Assembly (NCBI GenBank): GCA_017615595.1
Contig: JAFZZT010000028.1
Coordinates: forward strand, 1 to 64,000
Reading direction: 5' to 3'
Source: Bacteroidales bacterium
GTDB taxonomy: Bacteria > Bacteroidota > Bacteroidia > Bacteroidales > WCHB1-69
Length of the DNA: 64,000 nucleotides
This document shows, in pieces, positions 9,401-18,717 of this stretch (positions are counted from its first letter, which is position 1; each line of letters opens with the position of its first letter). The translations under genes and the position numbers were made by a program. The notes under the pieces were generated by a model. The model saw only the letters and a program-made list of their open reading frames with translations. It ran no database searches and was not told the origin of the DNA.

Positions 9401-12400
9401 GCCAGATGGCTAAGGTGTCCTTTCCAACACCCCAAGGGGTGATTTCCACCGGGATCTCGTACTCGTAGTAGTTGTCGGTGAAGTCGGAACCCAGTCGGAT
9501 GAAGGTGGTGATATCGCCTTTTTGGATGTCGTTAGAGCTGCGGACGGACTCAGCGTGGATGGCCATTTGGACGGTCTTGAAGTTGCGGAGGTCGTAGGCG
9601 GTGCTCTTGTAAACGGCACGGGCGTCACCATCTTCCAGATCGACAACCTTCATAGTCAGGGCTTGCTCGTTGATTTGGCGAATGGTCAAGCCTGCGATGC
9701 GCTCACGCTCGATGCCTGGAGGCAGCATGTAGGGGATAGGCGTTCTGTTGGAGTTCTCCTCATAGCTGACGGTACCCACATAGAATGAGCTTGCGCCATC
9801 ACCTTGCGTGGGCACATAGTCGCCCTCTTCCCGGAGGTTCAGGTTGTAGGTGCGCCAGTCGCTGCGCACCAATTCGAAGGTGGCGAAACGACAGATGATA
9901 GGCTCCTCGAAACCGCGCAGGAACATACGCATGAAGCGGATGGAGTTGAAACCCGAGATGTTGTTGACAACCCTGTCGGGATTGTGGATCGGGATGCGGA
10001 ACTGGTACCACTTGGTGGTCAGGCGCTCGCCGTTGGGCAGGGGAGAAGAGACGGCCTCATAGACGTCGTTGATGTAGTTCTCACCCACCACCATGTGCTC
10101 CGGTGACAGGTTGATGACGTATTGGTAGTATTTCTCGTCCTCGCTGAGGGTGTTGTCGTTGTTCATATCCTCCAGGTTGGGGAGGGGAGTGGCGGAGGTG
10201 GGATACGACTCCGGACTCTGGTTGTCGGTGGGCGAGTTGCCATCGGCGTTGTTGTAATACTTGTAGCGTTCCACGAGCTTGATGTCGGCCGCATCATAGT
10301 CTGAACCACGGAAATAGTGGTAGTTGTCGCTGGAGGGGTCGTTAAGCGCTTTGAGATAGGCCCCTGAGTTGGTTCCGTAGGTGTTGGCGATCAGCTGGAG
10401 GTAGTTGTCGCGGAAATACTCCCGCTCTCTGTCATCCTGCAGACCGTCATAACCTACATCCTGAAACACACGAGAGTCTTGTTCTATATCGAAGGCGTTG
10501 ACAATCTGTTGGATGGTGGGCACACGACCCCAAACGGTGAATTCAATATTCTCATCGCTGCCGTCAGCGGGTAGACCGCTTTCAAACGATTTCATACCAT
10601 CGCGCAAGATGTCCTCGGAGATGTCGCCGAGGTTGAAATAGAGTTTGCCGCCGGAGTGGGTCTCATTGTCGATGAAGGGATCCATCATCCAAAACTCGAT
10701 ATATTCGTAGTTGGAGGACTCGAAGTCGGTGTTGTCGAATTTGCGCATGATGCCGGCCCAACGAGACTTGGGGTCGCGCAAGGATCCATCGTCTTCAATA
10801 CCGTGGGAATACCCTTCGGAACCGGTCACATCATAGTTGTACGGACCTTTCTCGCTGGGATAATAGGCGAGGTTGAAGACAGGCATGTAGGTGGAGATGG
10901 TGGCTCCGTCATACTCTTTGTAAGGGAACAGTTCCGGCTCATAAACCGCACGCGCATAGGGGTCGGAGAGGTCCTCGGCTGTCAGGTTGGACGGTGTGGC
11001 GGAATTGCCGTTGTAGAAAACGGACTGGTCCACGATGTACCAGGAGAGGTGGGCGCGGTTGTAACCGTAGGCCAGCTGTTTGCGTGGGTTGTCAGTGACG
11101 GACAGAACACCCGCTTCCGGAAAGAGGTCGGGCTGGCCTTGCGGGGTGGAGGCGATCACCCAGTTGGCAAAGGTGTTCAGGTTGATGGTTGTCTTGGCCG
11201 CCTCGAAATTATCGATGTAGGTGATGCCTTGCTTGCCGATGGCGCGGGAATGGCCCGGCACGAAATGGGCGAACTCACCCTCCAGATTCAAAAAGGATTG
11301 GGTGGTGGTGCTGTGGAAGGAGAGGAGGTCCACCGCTCTGGTGACGAAAGGAAGCTCGGTCTTGTAGGCGAAGTTCATGCCCCAGATGAAGTTGTTAATG
11401 GGCTCGTCTCCATAGTTGACCTTGTTGGTGATAGGACGCTCCCGCAGATTCATCAAGGTGGCTCCGATGTTAAAGTTCGGAGAGAAGGTGTAGTCCAAGT
11501 TGGCGCCGAAGAGATATTGGTCAGTACCATATTCGTCTTCTGGCTCCCAGGTGATGTTGATGGGCGTTCCGGAGTTGAGATAGCCTTGGTTGATGATGGA
11601 GACCGTACCCATGTCGTAGTTGACCGTGTAGTCCACATTCTCCTGCAAGGTGATACCGCCGGCGGTGACCTTGACAGATCCTTCTGCCACGTTGGTGGTG
11701 GGGATTCGGAACTCGGAACCGTATGAGGAACGATAGGTACCTTCAATGTAGAACTTGTTCTTGTTGGTGATCTGCTGCGCCATCGTCTTGGTCATCGTAT
11801 AGAGGGAGTCGAAAGCGTACTTGTCGGCCAGCTCGGGTTCTGTGATGACCGCTCGCAAATCCTTGCCGAAAGGTTCTATGGTGGGGAAGTAGATACGGCC
11901 GTTGGTGGAGTTGATAGTACCGCCCACCGTGGCGGCATTGTCGATGAAGTCGAAGATACCATCCGGGTTGGGGTCTTGCTGCTGGTTCAGACGGTCTAAG
12001 CCCAACAGTCGAATCAACGGGATGCCCTGCTCAGAACCTTGGGTGAAGAAGCCGTTGGGCACGCCTTCCGCGTCACCCGTGTAGAGGACATTCAGACGGA
12101 ACTTCTCATTGGAGACCTGATAGGCGGAAAGGCTATATACATTCTTCATCATCAGCTTCCAGAGCGGCGACTTGGTGTTGGTGTTGCTGCTCTTCAACAG
12201 CTTCACGCGGATGCAGTTGGGAGCGGTGACTTCGTTGGAGAATTCACCGACTTGATAGACCTTGTCGTCACCGATGACGGTGTATTGGAAAGCTACGGCC
12301 AGCACCTGGTCTGAACTCAGGGCGGAGTTCAGGGAGATGAAGCCTAACTTGGTGTTGACGGTGTATTCGCTCGGGCTGAGCAGTCGGGCACTCTCCAGCT

Positions 12401-13784
12401 TTTCATAGTTCTTGCCAGAGGTTAGTCCGAGAGAGTTCATGTTGGCGGAGATAGTGGAGAGGTTTCTGTACAGCGAGGTGTCAACCAGAATGGTCAGGTT
12501 GTTGATCTGGTCGTCAGGATACTGTCCGCCATCGTACATGGGGTTGTAGGAGAAGGAGCTGAACTCGGGGTCTGCCTCGCCCAAGTCGGTGAAAGCAATG
12601 ATGTTGCGGTTCTCGTTGGTGGCGGCGCCAATGGTGGTGCGCCATACCTCTATCTTGGTGATGACGATGGGAGAGCCGACCAGAGGCAGCGTGCTCAGGT
12701 ACTCGTTGTAATGGTCGCGGAAGAACTGGCCGAGGAAGAAGTGGCGGTTTTCTTCATATTGGTCTGCGCTGAAGAAGAACTCCTCTTCTGCCGCGCCGTT
12801 GGTGATGGCAGCGCTTTGGGTGGCGCCTTTCTTCTGGGCAGCCACACCCGTGATGGTCAGGTTGCCGAACTTGAACTGTCCTTTCACGCCGAAAAGGTTC
12901 TGGCTTCCGGTGATCAAGGTGCTGTTGAGCGGCATCGTCACATTGCCAAACTCTATCAGTTGCAAGATTTCATCCTCTTTGCCGGCATATTTCAGCTTCA
13001 TGACATCGTTGTTGGTACCCACTTGCAGCTGGTTGGTGGCATAGTTGAGGTTGAACTCGATCTTGTCGCCGACACGGGCGATCATGTTGAGCTGGATGTC
13101 CTGGTCGAAGTCGAAGTCGGTGTGTCTGCGCTGTTTGACGGGCAGGGAGTAGTTTTGAGTCCGGTTGTGCTTGACGCCAAACTTCACCTCGATGTTGCCT
13201 GACGGGCGGATGTCGATGGTGTTGCTGCCGAAGATGCTCTCGAAGAGGTCGCCGCCCACATGCAGTTCGGGTATCAGGCCGCCACCGCCGGAGCGCTTGC
13301 CGGAAGCGCCCACGCTGTTGGAGTGCCAGTAGTTGTTGATGCTCTGCTGCAGGTCGTAGTTGATGTACTCGTTGATGTCCATGTAGGCGCCCGGGCCGAA
13401 GGGCACGTCACCCGTCTGATATTGGAACTCGTAAGTGTTGGTCTCGGGGTTGTATTGGATCACAGTGCCGATGCCAGGAGGGTTCTGCAGGTAGAAAGGA
13501 CTGTACTGCTGATTGTTCAGCGGGTTGTTGTCGGGTTGCGGGACCCCGGACTCTTCGTTGGAGTCGGGTGGGGTGAGGGGACGATGGGCGAGGAAGGCCG
13601 CTGCATAGTCAATGGGTGCAATGGTGTCGTCAGCGTTGTCAACCGCTGCTCCGTCACCTTGCGGGGCGCGGACTGCCGAGTGTTGCATTCTTGCGTTGGC
13701 CGCATATCCGATGGTGAAACAGACACACAAGGATAGGAGTGCCAATGCGCTGTAGAGTATTTTGTTGAGACTTATCTTTTTCAA
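6495..13784 (-). CDS. sprA: SprA/Sov, type IX secretion outer-membrane translocon
   Basis: At 2429 residues it has the size of SprA/Sov, the giant beta-barrel that forms the T9SS protein-conducting pore in the outer membrane. A signal sequence opens the protein (SALALLSLCVCFTIGYAANA). The N-terminal region shows SprA features: GNIEVKFGVKHNRTQNYSLP near 200, the GKEDEILQLIEFGNVTMPL segment near 270, and LFGVKGQFKFGNLTITGV near 300. The C-terminus is a run of alternating barrel strands ending NNMNFETGIALRLMLSQ. It lies 9 bases behind ruvA, an arrangement common in Bacteroidota. The four T9SS-tagged proteins in this window would be its cargo. Long open frames on the opposite strand are codon-bias shadows. 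Confidence 0.95.
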   Translation of the reverse strand: MKKISLNKILYSALALLSLCVCFTIGYAANARMQHSAVRAPQGDGAAVDNADDTIAPIDYAAAFLAHRPLTPPDSNEESGVPQPDNNPLNNQQYSPFYLQNPPGIGTVIQYNPETNTYEFQYQTGDVPFGPGAYMDINEYINYDLQQSINNYWHSNSVGASGKRSGGGGLIPELHVGGDLFESIFGSNTIDIRPSGNIEVKFGVKHNRTQNYSLPVKQRRHTDFDFDQDIQLNMIARVGDKIEFNLNYATNQLQVGTNNDVMKLKYAGKEDEILQLIEFGNVTMPLNSTLITGSQNLFGVKGQFKFGNLTITGVAAQKKGATQSAAITNGAAEEEFFFSADQYEENRHFFLGQFFRDHYNEYLSTLPLVGSPIVITKIEVWRTTIGAATNENRNIIAFTDLGEADPEFSSFSYNPMYDGGQYPDDQINNLTILVDTSLYRNLSTISANMNSLGLTSGKNYEKLESARLLSPSEYTVNTKLGFISLNSALSSDQVLAVAFQYTVIGDDKVYQVGEFSNEVTAPNCIRVKLLKSSNTNTKSPLWKLMMKNVYSLSAYQVSNEKFRLNVLYTGDAEGVPNGFFTQGSEQGIPLIRLLGLDRLNQQQDPNPDGIFDFIDNAATVGGTINSTNGRIYFPTIEPFGKDLRAVITEPELADKYAFDSLYTMTKTMAQQITNKNKFYIEGTYRSSYGSEFRIPTTNVAEGSVKVTAGGITLQENVDYTVNYDMGTVSIINQGYLNSGTPINITWEPEDEYGTDQYLFGANLDYTFSPNFNIGATLMNLRERPITNKVNYGDEPINNFIWGMNFAYKTELPFVTRAVDLLSFHSTTTQSFLNLEGEFAHFVPGHSRAIGKQGITYIDNFEAAKTTINLNTFANWVIASTPQGQPDLFPEAGVLSVTDNPRKQLAYGYNRAHLSWYIVDQSVFYNGNSATPSNLTAEDLSDPYARAVYEPELFPYKEYDGATISTYMPVFNLAYYPSEKGPYNYDVTGSEGYSHGIEDDGSLRDPKSRWAGIMRKFDNTDFESSNYEYIEFWMMDPFIDNETHSGGKLYFNLGDISEDILRDGMKSFESGLPADGSDENIEFTVWGRVPTIQQIVNAFDIEQDSRVFQDVGYDGLQDDREREYFRDNYLQLIANTYGTNSGAYLKALNDPSSDNYHYFRGSDYDAADIKLVERYKYYNNADGNSPTDNQSPESYPTSATPLPNLEDMNNDNTLSEDEKYYQYVINLSPEHMVVGENYINDVYEAVSSPLPNGERLTTKWYQFRIPIHNPDRVVNNISGFNSIRFMRMFLRGFEEPIICRFATFELVRSDWRTYNLNLREEGDYVPTQGDGASSFYVGTVSYEENSNRTPIPYMLPPGIERERIAGLTIRQINEQALTMKVVDLEDGDARAVYKSTAYDLRNFKTVQMAIHAESVRSSNDIQKGDITTFIRLGSDFTDNYYEYEIPVEITPWGVGKDTLAIWPLANNMVINLDSLVAWKIERNMAVRHGELTSNLVPYTKIMEGGNRMTVVGNPNLGDVTTIMIGIRNPKKQSMLDNDDMEAKSVEVWVNELRLVGFDDQQGVAALLRARMNIADVGDITVSGTYSTPGFGGIEQSVTERSHETNINVDVATNIDGGKLFFPEKWNVKIPFHYDYSMGMAMPEYNPLNPDVKLQQDLALCETAEERDSLRKMTTAFTQRQNINLMNVRKERNFESGSKMHPWDVENLDFSYSYSELIQRDVDLEMNNEYTHDGELGYTFSTNPKNYRPFSKMKWTRNKWLQLIRDFNITPMPKNVVIRTSLRRELQEFKYRPKSQGNIIVDTSYVKTFDWTRNYALNWDIFQSLKLEFRADASARIDEPDGRIETKLEKDSIWHNLGRGGRTTDYRQVFSGTYQIPINKIPLFNWITANVRYQSTYQFTASALSLSYLGNIIQNSNNIQGNANVNFVTLYNNIPYLKKINQGSGRKPQSQNSLRDKNQKKESKEEDNTAKDSLKEKPNYGKIILDGTLRFFMMVRNVSANYTRGAGTTLPGYMGTPKLFGIDLHDKSPGFLFVFGGQPDIQAIGAARNWLTTDSLMNTAYQRTRNENLNLRATIEPFKDFRIEVSATRRYTENYSEYFHVDEEGVLYHYTPQRNGSFSMTYCGLKTFFHDYDQLFEDFRNVRLLIANRLAEANPNYSGEVNPETGFPEGYSEISQDVLMGAFFSAYMGKDAENMDISTPFIKIPLPNWRLTYNGFSKIKGIDKVFQSLSIAHSYTCTYQIGGFATNLSYAEDGSALNALGDFIPREELNQIALSEQFAPLIGFDMTLRNSLLLKVEYKQSRNVAISFTNNQITESSNYELAVSGGYRFKDLKIGLVFAGQKRQFVSDLNLTAGVGLKSNQTQLRKIQELQDQVTAGTLTATINVAAEYQFSQMVGIKFYYDQTINRPKVQNQYNNMNFETGIALRLMLSQ

Positions 13785-13793
13785 AAGTTCTTA

Positions 13794-14384
13794 CTATAAA
13801 TATTTTAACGCCTTCTTTATCAGATCTTCCACTGATAAATTAATCCCTTCTGCCTTGATGACTTTGTCCAGGACGGATTCTGCTCCGGCCTTTGGAAATC
13901 CCAAAGCGACTAATGCGGTTAACGCATCATACTTATTATTATTGTATGCCACTGAAATTTTTGTTGAATCTGTCAGCGACAGCTTCTTGGTTTTGTCTTT
14001 CAGTTCTATGATTAACCGCTGGGCGGTTTTGGCGCCGATGCCTTTGATGGACTGGATGGCTTTGACGTTGTCCGTGGCGATGGCGTTGAGCACCTCGCCT
14101 ACCGACATGGAAGATAAGATGAGCCGGGCCGTGTTGGGACCCACGCCATTGACGGAAATGAGCAGTTGGAAGAGCTCTCTCTCTTCCTCATTCGCAAAAC
14201 CATACAAAACCTGTGCGTCCTCCTTGATGATGTAATGGGTGTGCAGCATCACTTCGCCCAAGTCCTTGATCTGGGAGTAGGTGGCCAGTGAAATGTTAAC
14301 GCAGAAGCCAATTCCGCCTGCTGTCTCTATGATGACGTATGCCGGTGTGACCGACACGATTTTACCTTTTACAAAACTAATCAT
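13794..14384 (-). CDS. ruvA: Holliday junction branch migration protein RuvA
   Basis: RuvA (196 residues, normal size) binds four-way junctions and loads the RuvB motor in recombinational repair. The N-terminal OB fold begins MISFVKGKIVSVTPAYVIIETAGGIGF. The helix-hairpin-helix region includes LISVNGVGPNTARLIL and IQSIKGIGAKTAQRLIIELKDK, and a small C-terminal three-helix domain ends EDLIKKALKYL. It is the first gene of a two-gene operon with sprA, from a promoter at 14406-14414. Confidence 0.97.
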   Translation of the reverse strand: MISFVKGKIVSVTPAYVIIETAGGIGFCVNISLATYSQIKDLGEVMLHTHYIIKEDAQVLYGFANEEERELFQLLISVNGVGPNTARLILSSMSVGEVLNAIATDNVKAIQSIKGIGAKTAQRLIIELKDKTKKLSLTDSTKISVAYNNNKYDALTALVALGFPKAGAESVLDKVIKAEGINLSVEDLIKKALKYL

Positions 14385-14405
14385 AATGGTCCTTTAAAAC
14401 AGGCT

Positions 14406-14414
14406 GCAAAAGTA
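14406..14414 (-). promoter_or_regulatory. -7 box of the ruvA-sprA operon
   Basis: TACTTTTGC on the minus strand, 21 bases ahead of the ruvA ATG. It sits back to back with the receptor promoter at 14437, so the two divergent units share about 80 bases of control region. Confidence 0.65.
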
Positions 14415-14436
14415 TAAAATTCGAATGATTTTTTTG

Positions 14437-14445
14437 TATTTTTGC
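14437..14445 (+). promoter_or_regulatory. -7 box of the TonB-dependent receptor gene
   Basis: TATTTTTGC lies inside the longest open frame. The receptor must therefore start at the ATG at 14467 and not at 14425. Confidence 0.65.
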
Positions 14446-14466
14446 GCCCTTAAAATAATAAGGAGA

Positions 14467-16746
14467 ATGCGAAAGATTACGCTGTTTATATTTCTTTGCT
14501 TTTTTGTTCTGACAGCATGGTCTCAGAACACTACGATCAAAGGTTTTACCTATGATGATTCCAATGGTGAAGCGCTGGGTTATTGTATGGTTCACCTGGA
14601 GGGAACCTCCTACGGAGCCATGTCTGACGGCAAGGGTGCTTTTATCATGACCAAGATACCGAAAGGAGAATATGTGGTGAAGGTCTCCATGATGGGTTAC
14701 AACGATCTTTATGACACCATTGTGGTTCGCAAAGACACCAACATCGTGAAGCGTTACACGTTGGTGCCGAGTTCCACCACCATCGGGGAGGTGACCATCA
14801 AGGGCGAAGGACAACGCCGAGAGCAGGAGACACGCACCTCCGTGATCAGCGTTACACCCAAGGATATGAGCAAGATGCCCTCCATCGGCGGCCAACCCGA
14901 CTTCGCACAGTATCTGCAGGTGCTGCCGGGCGTCATCTCCACGGGTGACCAGGGTGGCCAACTCTATGTGCGTGGCGGCACCCCGGTGCAAAACATGCTG
15001 CTCCTGGACGGGGCGATCATCTACAACCCCTTCCACTCCATCGGTATCTTCTCCGTCTTCGACATGGATATCATGAGTTCCGCCGATATCTATACGGGCG
15101 GCTTCGGCGCGGAGTTCGGCGGCAGAATATCCTCCGTGATGGATATCAAAACCCGAGACGGCAACAAGAAGAGAATCTCCGGCAAGGTGGATGTCAGCAA
15201 CATCCAGTCACAAATCCTCCTGGAAGGCCCTATTGTCAAGCTCAAGGAAAACCGCAAGACAGCGCTCAGCTTTATCCTCTCCGGGAAAGGCTCCTACCTC
15301 AGCCAGTCTGCCGATGTGTTCTATCCCTATGTGGGGGACCGCGGACTGCCCTATAACTTCCTCGACCTCTATGGCAAGCTGACCCTCTCCACCCTTAACG
15401 GCACCAAACTCAACATCTTCGGCTTTAACTTTGACGACCGCGTCAAATACAGCTCCGTGGCCGATTATGCGTGGGACAACTGGGGTCTCGGGGCCAACTT
15501 CATGATTGTGCCGGGCTCGGTGCCCACTACCATCGAGGGCGCGCTCTCCTATTCCAATTATAAATGCTCCTTGGACGACAAGATGTACAAGCCCAAAGAG
15601 AGCTCCATGAACGGTTTCACCTTTGACCTCACCTTCAACTATTTCCTCACCAACAGCCTTCTGAAGATAGGTTTGGATGTTGTGGGTTATAACACGGAAT
15701 ATGTGTATCATACGCTGTGGGGCTCGCGGATTGACATCGAGGACCACACGACCGACTTGTCGGTTTTCATCAAATATAAATACAACTTCCGCAACAAGCT
15801 GCTGCTGGAACCCAGCTTCCGTCTGCAGTACTACTATTCTTTAGGAGAGGTGTCCCCGGAACCTCGTTTGGCTATCAAATACAACATCAACAAGAAGGTT
15901 CGTTTGAAACTGGCTGGAGGCCTCTATTCCCAGAACCTCATCTCTGTGACTTCCGACCGCGATGTGGTGAGCCTTTTCAATGGGTTTATGTCTTCGCCGA
16001 TAGGCTCCAGTCTCTTGTCGGAGTATATGATCAACAGTACGGACAAGGTGAAAGGCCGTCTCCAGAAGTCCCAGCATATCATTCTTGGTCTTGAATATGA
16101 TCCGCTGCCCCAGCTGAATGTCAATGTGGAAGGTTATTTCAAGAACTTTTCCCAGCTGATTTCGGCCAACAGATACAAGATGTTTGATGATGAAAAAGAG
16201 TTTATTTGGGAAAAGGGCATGGCTTATGGCGGTGATGTGACTGTTAAATTCGAGCATAAGGGATTTTATGTGTGGTTGGTCTATTCTTTGGGTTGGGTGA
16301 CCCGTACGGACGGTGTGGTCAAATACAATCCGCATTTCGACAGAAGACACAATCTCAACCTGTTGGCCTCATATGCTTTCGGAAAGCGGAGGTCTTGGCA
16401 GGTGGATGTTCGATGGAACTATGGCTCGGGCTTCCCGTTCACCCAGACACAGGCCTATTATCCGCACTATATTCCGAGCAGCATTTATGACGACTATGTG
16501 TCTAACAACGAGGAACTTTACTTCTTGTTGGCGGACCTGAACCAAGCGCGCCTGCCGAGCTATCACCGACTGGACATCGGTGCGAAGAAGAAGTTCTTCA
16601 TTGGCGAGCGCAACTCCATCGAGTTGAGTCTTTCCTTCTCCAATGTCTATAATTACAAAAACGTGTTTTATGTCAATAGAACGACCAACGACATCATTTA
16701 TCAGTTGCCGTTCCTGTACTATTTTGGCATGACGTGGCGGTTTTAG
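14467..16746 (+). CDS. TonB-dependent outer-membrane receptor with N-terminal carboxypeptidase-regulatory-like domain
   Basis: The 759-residue protein starts at the ATG at 14467, which is preceded by aaggag (one of few good ribosome sites here). A signal peptide ending TAWSQ leads into a carboxypeptidase-regulatory-like domain (TIKGFTYDDSNGEALGYCMV ... YVVKVSMMGY, to about 105). The plug domain (about 120-240) follows, with YLQVLPGVISTGDQGGQLYVRGG and GGFGAEFGGRISSVMDIKTR, then barrel strands to the terminal aromatic MTWRF. It would import a siderophore, metal complex, peptide or glycan with energy from TonB. It is not SusC-sized and has no SusD neighbour, so I cannot name the ligand. Confidence 0.92.
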   Translation: MRKITLFIFLCFFVLTAWSQNTTIKGFTYDDSNGEALGYCMVHLEGTSYGAMSDGKGAFIMTKIPKGEYVVKVSMMGYNDLYDTIVVRKDTNIVKRYTLVPSSTTIGEVTIKGEGQRREQETRTSVISVTPKDMSKMPSIGGQPDFAQYLQVLPGVISTGDQGGQLYVRGGTPVQNMLLLDGAIIYNPFHSIGIFSVFDMDIMSSADIYTGGFGAEFGGRISSVMDIKTRDGNKKRISGKVDVSNIQSQILLEGPIVKLKENRKTALSFILSGKGSYLSQSADVFYPYVGDRGLPYNFLDLYGKLTLSTLNGTKLNIFGFNFDDRVKYSSVADYAWDNWGLGANFMIVPGSVPTTIEGALSYSNYKCSLDDKMYKPKESSMNGFTFDLTFNYFLTNSLLKIGLDVVGYNTEYVYHTLWGSRIDIEDHTTDLSVFIKYKYNFRNKLLLEPSFRLQYYYSLGEVSPEPRLAIKYNINKKVRLKLAGGLYSQNLISVTSDRDVVSLFNGFMSSPIGSSLLSEYMINSTDKVKGRLQKSQHIILGLEYDPLPQLNVNVEGYFKNFSQLISANRYKMFDDEKEFIWEKGMAYGGDVTVKFEHKGFYVWLVYSLGWVTRTDGVVKYNPHFDRRHNLNLLASYAFGKRRSWQVDVRWNYGSGFPFTQTQAYYPHYIPSSIYDDYVSNNEELYFLLADLNQARLPSYHRLDIGAKKKFFIGERNSIELSLSFSNVYNYKNVFYVNRTTNDIIYQLPFLYYFGMTWRF

Positions 16747-16828
16747 TTGTTCTAATCAATTGGTTTAAAGAAAGATATTTTAAAAATAAAAAAAAGTGGC
16801 GAGGCGTTGCGCGCAATAAAAAAAAGTG

Positions 16829-16838
16829 TATTTTTGCC
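16829..16838 (+). promoter_or_regulatory. -7 box of tRNA-Asp
   Basis: TATTTTTGCC ends 17 bases ahead of the tRNA 5' end. Confidence 0.7.
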
Positions 16839-16855
16839 GCGTCATTTTGACAAAC

Positions 16856-16933
16856 GGATCGGTAGTTCAGTTTGGTTAGAATACATGCCTGTCACGCATG
16901 GGGTCGCGAGTTCGAGTCTCGTCCGGTCCGCCA
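16856..16933 (+). tRNA. tRNA-Asp (anticodon GTC), CCA encoded
   Basis: The cloverleaf folds cleanly. Acceptor arms are ggatcgg and ccggtcc, the D stem is gttc/gaat, the anticodon stem is catgc/gcatg with loop ctgtcac (anticodon GTC), and the T arm is gcgag ttcgagt ctcgt. G73 is followed by encoded CCA. The last 20 bases (16915-16934) recur at 19695-19714, which marks this gene as a likely integration target. Confidence 0.96.
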
Positions 16934-16946
16934 AAGAAAAAATATT

Positions 16947-16980
16947 GTAGAGACGTGCTATAGCGCGTCTCTACTTTTTT
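16947..16980 (+). terminator. Hairpin terminator behind tRNA-Asp, copy 1 of a nested palindrome
   Basis: A 28-base inverted repeat (gtagagacg ... cgtctctac, 947-974, one G-U pair) is followed by a run of T. It belongs to the palindrome family also present at 19720 and 36567. Confidence 0.8.
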
Positions 16981-17121
16981 TGTAAAGTCAGCCTGTCTTC
17001 TGTGGTTTCAAATGTGGCGCATGGTAGTGCCAGTGGCACGACATTGTCAGAAACCTCTAAACGTGAATTTTTGGGGAGCAGGTGATTTTTTTCTTTCTTG
17101 CCTATGAATTGATTATTTTAC

Positions 17122-17130
17122 TATTTTTGC
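17122..17130 (+). promoter_or_regulatory. -7 box of the DUF4143 ATPase gene
   Basis: TATTTTTGC is placed 60 bases ahead of the ATG chosen at 17191. Confidence 0.6.
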
Positions 17131-17190
17131 ATCCGAAAGTTAGAAAAAATGTAGATGCCATACACAAAACCAAACTTTGTAGTGTATATT

Positions 17191-18516
17191 ATGATTATAG
17201 AGAGAGACATCATCAACAAGTTCAAGGTGTGGAAAGACGCTCCCAGAAGGAAACCCATTCTGCTTAAAGGCGCACGTCAGATAGGCAAAACCTGGGCGAT
17301 GGAAGCATTCGGCAAGGAGTGTTTCAAATATTGTGTCAAGTTCGATTTTGACCGCCAGCCCGAAGTGAAATCCGTATTTCAAGCCACAAAAGACCCCTTA
17401 CGTTTGGTCAAAGAGCTTACGCTTTACTGCGATCAGCCCATCATCGCCGGCGAAACCCTTATGATTTTCGACGAGATACAAGAATGCGAGGAAGCCCTCA
17501 ACAGCCTGAAATACTTTTGCGACGAAGCCCCCCAGTACCATATCATAGCAGCTGGATCCCTGCTGGGCGTGGCGGTCAAAAAACGCAAAATGACCGTCCC
17601 TGTTGGAAAGGTTAACATCGTCAACATGTTTCCTGTCACTTTCAAGGAATTCCTCCGCGCAAGCGACATCCGCACCTACGAGTATCTGGAATCTCTTGAT
17701 GAAATCCGCCATCTGCCCGAAATCATCATGAACAAACTGCGTACCGAATACCGGCGGTATCAGGTGTCCGGCGGTATGCCCGAGGCCGTGGTGGCCTTGC
17801 TCGACAATCAAGGAATCAGCGCAGTTGAATCCGTTTTGCAAGACATTCTCGACCTCTATGAGCTGGATTTTGCCAAATACGCCGAGCCGCGCGAGATTCC
17901 GCGCATTCATGCCGTCTGGCACTCCCTGCCTGCCCAGCTGTCGAAAGAAAACCGTAAGTTCGTATGGAAAGTGATCAAAACCGGAGCCCGCTCCAAGGAT
18001 TATGAAGATGCGCTTTTGTGGCTTGTCGATGCCGGAATAATCTACCAGGTCTTCAACATCAGCAAACCGGGCATGCCGCTGTCGGCCTACGAAGACAGGG
18101 ATGCCTTTAAGGTTTATGCTTGCGACTGCGGCTTGCTCCGCCGTTTGGCGCATCTGCCCGCATCGGTAGTCACCGACCCCATTGCCAACTACACCGAGTT
18201 TAAGGGTGCGATGGCCGAAAACGCCGTCCTGCAGTCTATTATGCCCTTCCTTGACGACAGGAAAGTGTATTATTGGACGTCACCAGGTACAGCCGAAATA
18301 GAGTTTGTGATCCAGTGGAACGATGAGATCATTCCCATCGAGGTAAAAGCCGAGGATAACATCAGTGGCAGCAGTCTCTCTGTTTACAACAAAAAATATG
18401 AGCCGCTCCACCGTATCCGTTTCTCCATGCTCAACCTCCAATTCAACGGCGGACTGCTCAGCAGCCCCGCTCCCTTAGCCAGCTGGTTTGACAAGCTGAT
18501 GACCCTTGTCAAATAA
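17191..18516 (+). CDS. AAA-family ATPase of the DUF4143 type
   Basis: The protein has 441 residues. The Walker A motif GARQIGKT lies at residues 27-34 and Walker B LMIFDEIQ around 90-97. A sensor-like HIIAAGSLLGVAV and the segment VNMFPVTFKEFL follow; the latter is typical of this ATPase family. The C-terminal half matches the DUF4143 domain, which resembles a nuclease fold (AENAVLQSIMP, then YWTSPGTAEIEFVIQW and IPIEVKAED). The E-x-D/E-x-K pattern in EIEFVIQ ... IEVKAE would fit a PD-(D/E)xK-like site, though activity is unproven. The family is widespread and horizontally mobile in gut Bacteroidales. The ATG at 17191 is preferred because upstream residues match nothing. It lies inside the putative tRNA island. 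Confidence 0.9.
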   Translation: MIIERDIINKFKVWKDAPRRKPILLKGARQIGKTWAMEAFGKECFKYCVKFDFDRQPEVKSVFQATKDPLRLVKELTLYCDQPIIAGETLMIFDEIQECEEALNSLKYFCDEAPQYHIIAAGSLLGVAVKKRKMTVPVGKVNIVNMFPVTFKEFLRASDIRTYEYLESLDEIRHLPEIIMNKLRTEYRRYQVSGGMPEAVVALLDNQGISAVESVLQDILDLYELDFAKYAEPREIPRIHAVWHSLPAQLSKENRKFVWKVIKTGARSKDYEDALLWLVDAGIIYQVFNISKPGMPLSAYEDRDAFKVYACDCGLLRRLAHLPASVVTDPIANYTEFKGAMAENAVLQSIMPFLDDRKVYYWTSPGTAEIEFVIQWNDEIIPIEVKAEDNISGSSLSVYNKKYEPLHRIRFSMLNLQFNGGLLSSPAPLASWFDKLMTLVK

Positions 18517-18680
18517 ACACAAAAAGAACCAGCCCGAAGGTTGTCTCTTTGGCGGAATAAGGTTCCGGCACACTCTACGGAAAAGGGACGGAAGTTGCTC
18601 GAATGATTCTTTGGTATGCGCGACACTTTCATACCCTGTACTTATCGGTCTCACAGGGCATCCATATCTTCGTCTTTCGG

Positions 18681-18690
18681 GGCAAAGATA
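18681..18690 (-). promoter_or_regulatory. Orphan -7 box reading toward the ATPase gene 3' end
   Basis: TATCTTTGCC fits the consensus exactly but precedes no convincing gene; an antisense or small RNA, or a relic promoter, is possible. Confidence 0.35.
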
Positions 18691-18717
18691 GACATTTATC
18701 AACGGAAAACATAGGAA